Below are positions 5,211 through 6,380 of a stretch of DNA of 6,380 bases, in pieces. The first letter of the stretch is position 1. Each line of letters starts with the position of its first letter. The DNA is from Pseudomonadota bacterium (GTDB lineage: Bacteria; Pseudomonadota; Gammaproteobacteria; Burkholderiales; Rhodocyclaceae): positions 1 to 6,380 of the forward strand of contig JAEWVQ010000096.1 in the NCBI GenBank assembly GCA_023459095.1, written 5' to 3'. Under the pieces are notes generated by a model. That model searched no databases, was not told where the DNA came from, and saw only the letters and a list, made by a program, of their open reading frames with translations. A program made the position numbers and the translations under genes.

Positions 5211-6287
5211 GTGATTGACCTTTCCATATTCGGCTCCAAGGCGCGTCAGCTCGCGGGGCTAGATATCTCCTCTTCATCCGTGAAGCTGGTCGAGTTGTCC
5301 GATGGCGGGAAGGGCGCATACCGTCTCGAGCGCTACGCCGTCGAGCCGCTGCCGCGTGACGCCGTCACCGACGGCAATATTGCCAACCTCGAAGTGGTGA
5401 CCGACGCCGTGCGCCGCGCGCTGCGCCGCTTCGGTTCCGGGGTCAAGAACGTTGCGCTGGCCCTGCCTGCATCATCCGTGATTACCAAGAAGATCATTCT
5501 GCCCGACGGTTTGCGCGAGCAGGAGATGGAGATGCAGGTCGAGTCGGAGGCGAATCAGTACATCCCGTTCGCGCTTGACGAGGTCAATCTCGATTTTCAG
5601 GTCGTCGGTCCGGCAGCGGGCAGTCCCGGTGAGGTCGAAGTGCTGATCGCCGCGTCGCGCAAGGAGAAGGTCGAGGACCGGGTTGCCGTTGCTCAGGCGT
5701 CAGGATTGAAGGCGCTGGTCGTCGACGTCGAATCGCTGGCGGTGGAGTCGGCGTTCGAACTGGTCAGCCGTCAACTGCCTGGTGGCGGCGCCGGCAAGGT
5801 CGTCGCCCTGATCGACATCGGTGCCAGCGTGATGAACGTCAGCGTGCTGCGCGACGGCCAGCAGGTGTATGCCCGCGAACAGGCGTTCGGGGGTAATCAA
5901 CTGACCCAGGACATCTCGCGCCAGTACGGCATGAGCTTCGATGAGGCCGAGGCCGCCAAGCGCTCTGGCGGACTGCCCGACGATTATCAGCGCGACCTGC
6001 TGCGCCCCTTCATGGACAGTCTCGCGCTCGAAGTGTCGCGCGCCCTGCAGTTCTTCTTCACGTCCACGCCGTACAACCAGGTCGACCATCTGGTGCTGGC
6101 CGGCGGTTGTGCCGCCATGCCCGGATTGGCTGAGGTGGTCGGGGGGCGTACCCAGGTCGATACGCTGGTGGCGAATCCGTTTGCAGGCATGGCGGTCGGC
6201 TCCGCGGTCCGGCCGAAAGCCCTGCTGGCGGACGCACCGTCACTGATGGTTGCATGCGGCCTTGCGCTGCGGAGATTCGACGCATGA
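5211..6287 (+). CDS. pilM: Type IV pilus assembly protein PilM (actin-like ATPase)
   Basis: PilM is a cytosolic FtsA/MreB-like protein that binds ATP and the N-terminal tail of PilN. It links the inner-membrane alignment complex PilN-PilO-PilP to the pilus motor. The 358-residue product is typical in length. It begins VIDLSIFGSK (GTG start), followed by the phosphate-1 motif GLDISSSSVKLVEL (16-29), the family segment QVESEANQYIPF (109-120), the phosphate-2 motif LIDIGASVMNVSVL (200-213), and the adenosine-binding glycine motif LVLAGGCAAMPGL (294-306), then ANPF (321-324). The C-terminus overlaps the pilN start by four bases (ATGA), the normal head of a pilMNOPQ operon. The gene has its own recognisable promoter and ribosome site and is divergent from the PBP1A gene. 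Pilus assembly has to pass the peptidoglycan layer, so the neighbourhood makes sense, but a functional link is inference. Confidence 0.97.
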   Translation: MIDLSIFGSKARQLAGLDISSSSVKLVELSDGGKGAYRLERYAVEPLPRDAVTDGNIANLEVVTDAVRRALRRFGSGVKNVALALPASSVITKKIILPDGLREQEMEMQVESEANQYIPFALDEVNLDFQVVGPAAGSPGEVEVLIAASRKEKVEDRVAVAQASGLKALVVDVESLAVESAFELVSRQLPGGGAGKVVALIDIGASVMNVSVLRDGQQVYAREQAFGGNQLTQDISRQYGMSFDEAEAAKRSGGLPDDYQRDLLRPFMDSLALEVSRALQFFFTSTPYNQVDHLVLAGGCAAMPGLAEVVGGRTQVDTLVANPFAGMAVGSAVRPKALLADAPSLMVACGLALRRFDA

Positions 6288-6380
6288 TCCGGATCAACCT
6301 GTTACCTCATCGCGAGGAAAAACGCCGCGCCCGCAGGCAGCAGTTCTATGCGTTGTCTGCGGTGGCAGTGCTGGCCGGTG
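6284..6380 (+). CDS. pilN: Type IV pilus assembly protein PilN, N-terminal part, cut by the window edge
   Basis: PilN is a bitopic inner-membrane protein whose cytosolic tail docks in PilM and whose periplasmic part pairs with PilO. The visible 32 codons begin MIRINLLPHREEKR, which is the conserved PilM-binding peptide of PilN (INLLP motif at residues 4-8). An Arg-rich stretch follows and then the start of the membrane helix (about 22 onward: FYALSAVAVLAG). The ATG overlaps the pilM stop as ATGA, so translation is probably coupled. The rest, and presumably pilO, pilP and pilQ, lie beyond the right edge. Confidence 0.95.
   Translation, partial: MIRINLLPHREEKRRARRQQFYALSAVAVLAG

Noticed and set aside
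5700..6089. 129-codon minus-strand frame inside pilM
   Set aside because: It is in register with pilM codons and has no motif. pilM is unambiguous.
1..6380. Mobile element, CRISPR, tRNA or defence-system content
   Set aside because: I saw no transposase or integrase motif, spaced direct repeats, tRNA-like cloverleaf or toxin-antitoxin pair. The genes are housekeeping with uniform codon use.

Overview
The window looks like ordinary chromosomal sequence from a high-GC betaproteobacterium. The strong G/C bias at third codon positions, the protein sequences and the gene order (lptM-lysA divergent from cyaY, and a PBP1A gene divergent from pilM-pilN) all fit the Rhodocyclales (Thauera/Azoarcus/Aromatoleum type). 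The genus is an inference from recognition, not from a database search.

Layout from left to right. Bases 1-259 (minus) are the 5' part of a D-Ala-D-Ala carboxypeptidase/endopeptidase (PBP4, dacB), cut by the window edge just after its catalytic SxxK motif. A 132-bp divergent spacer with a 9-bp inverted repeat separates it from a small uncharacterised plus-strand gene (392-742). That gene converges on lysA (762-2024, minus), which makes L-lysine from meso-diaminopimelate. lysA overlaps the upstream lipoprotein gene lptM by four bases (ATGA). lptM is divergent from the frataxin-like gene cyaY (2274-2600, plus). cyaY converges on the bifunctional penicillin-binding protein gene ponA/mrcA (2648-5029, minus), with an 8-bp perfect hairpin between the two stops. 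A 181-bp divergent spacer carries a perfect TATAAT for ponA and an extended -10 promoter for pilM. pilM (5211-6287, plus) is followed, with an ATGA overlap, by the start of pilN, which runs off the right edge.

Most of the genes serve the cell envelope. LysA draws on the meso-DAP pool also used for peptidoglycan. PBP1A polymerises and cross-links glycan strands, and PBP4 trims cross-links. LptM is linked to assembly of the LPS transport machine. PilM and PilN begin the inner-membrane alignment subcomplex of type IV pili. CyaY (iron and Fe-S cluster homeostasis) is the exception.

I found no mobile element, CRISPR array, tRNA, rRNA or phage signal, and no obvious frameshift or broken gene. I do not see a new multi-gene system. 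The items most worth a second look are the unassigned 116-aa protein, the inverted repeat upstream of it, and the start and promoter choices in the two divergent spacers.
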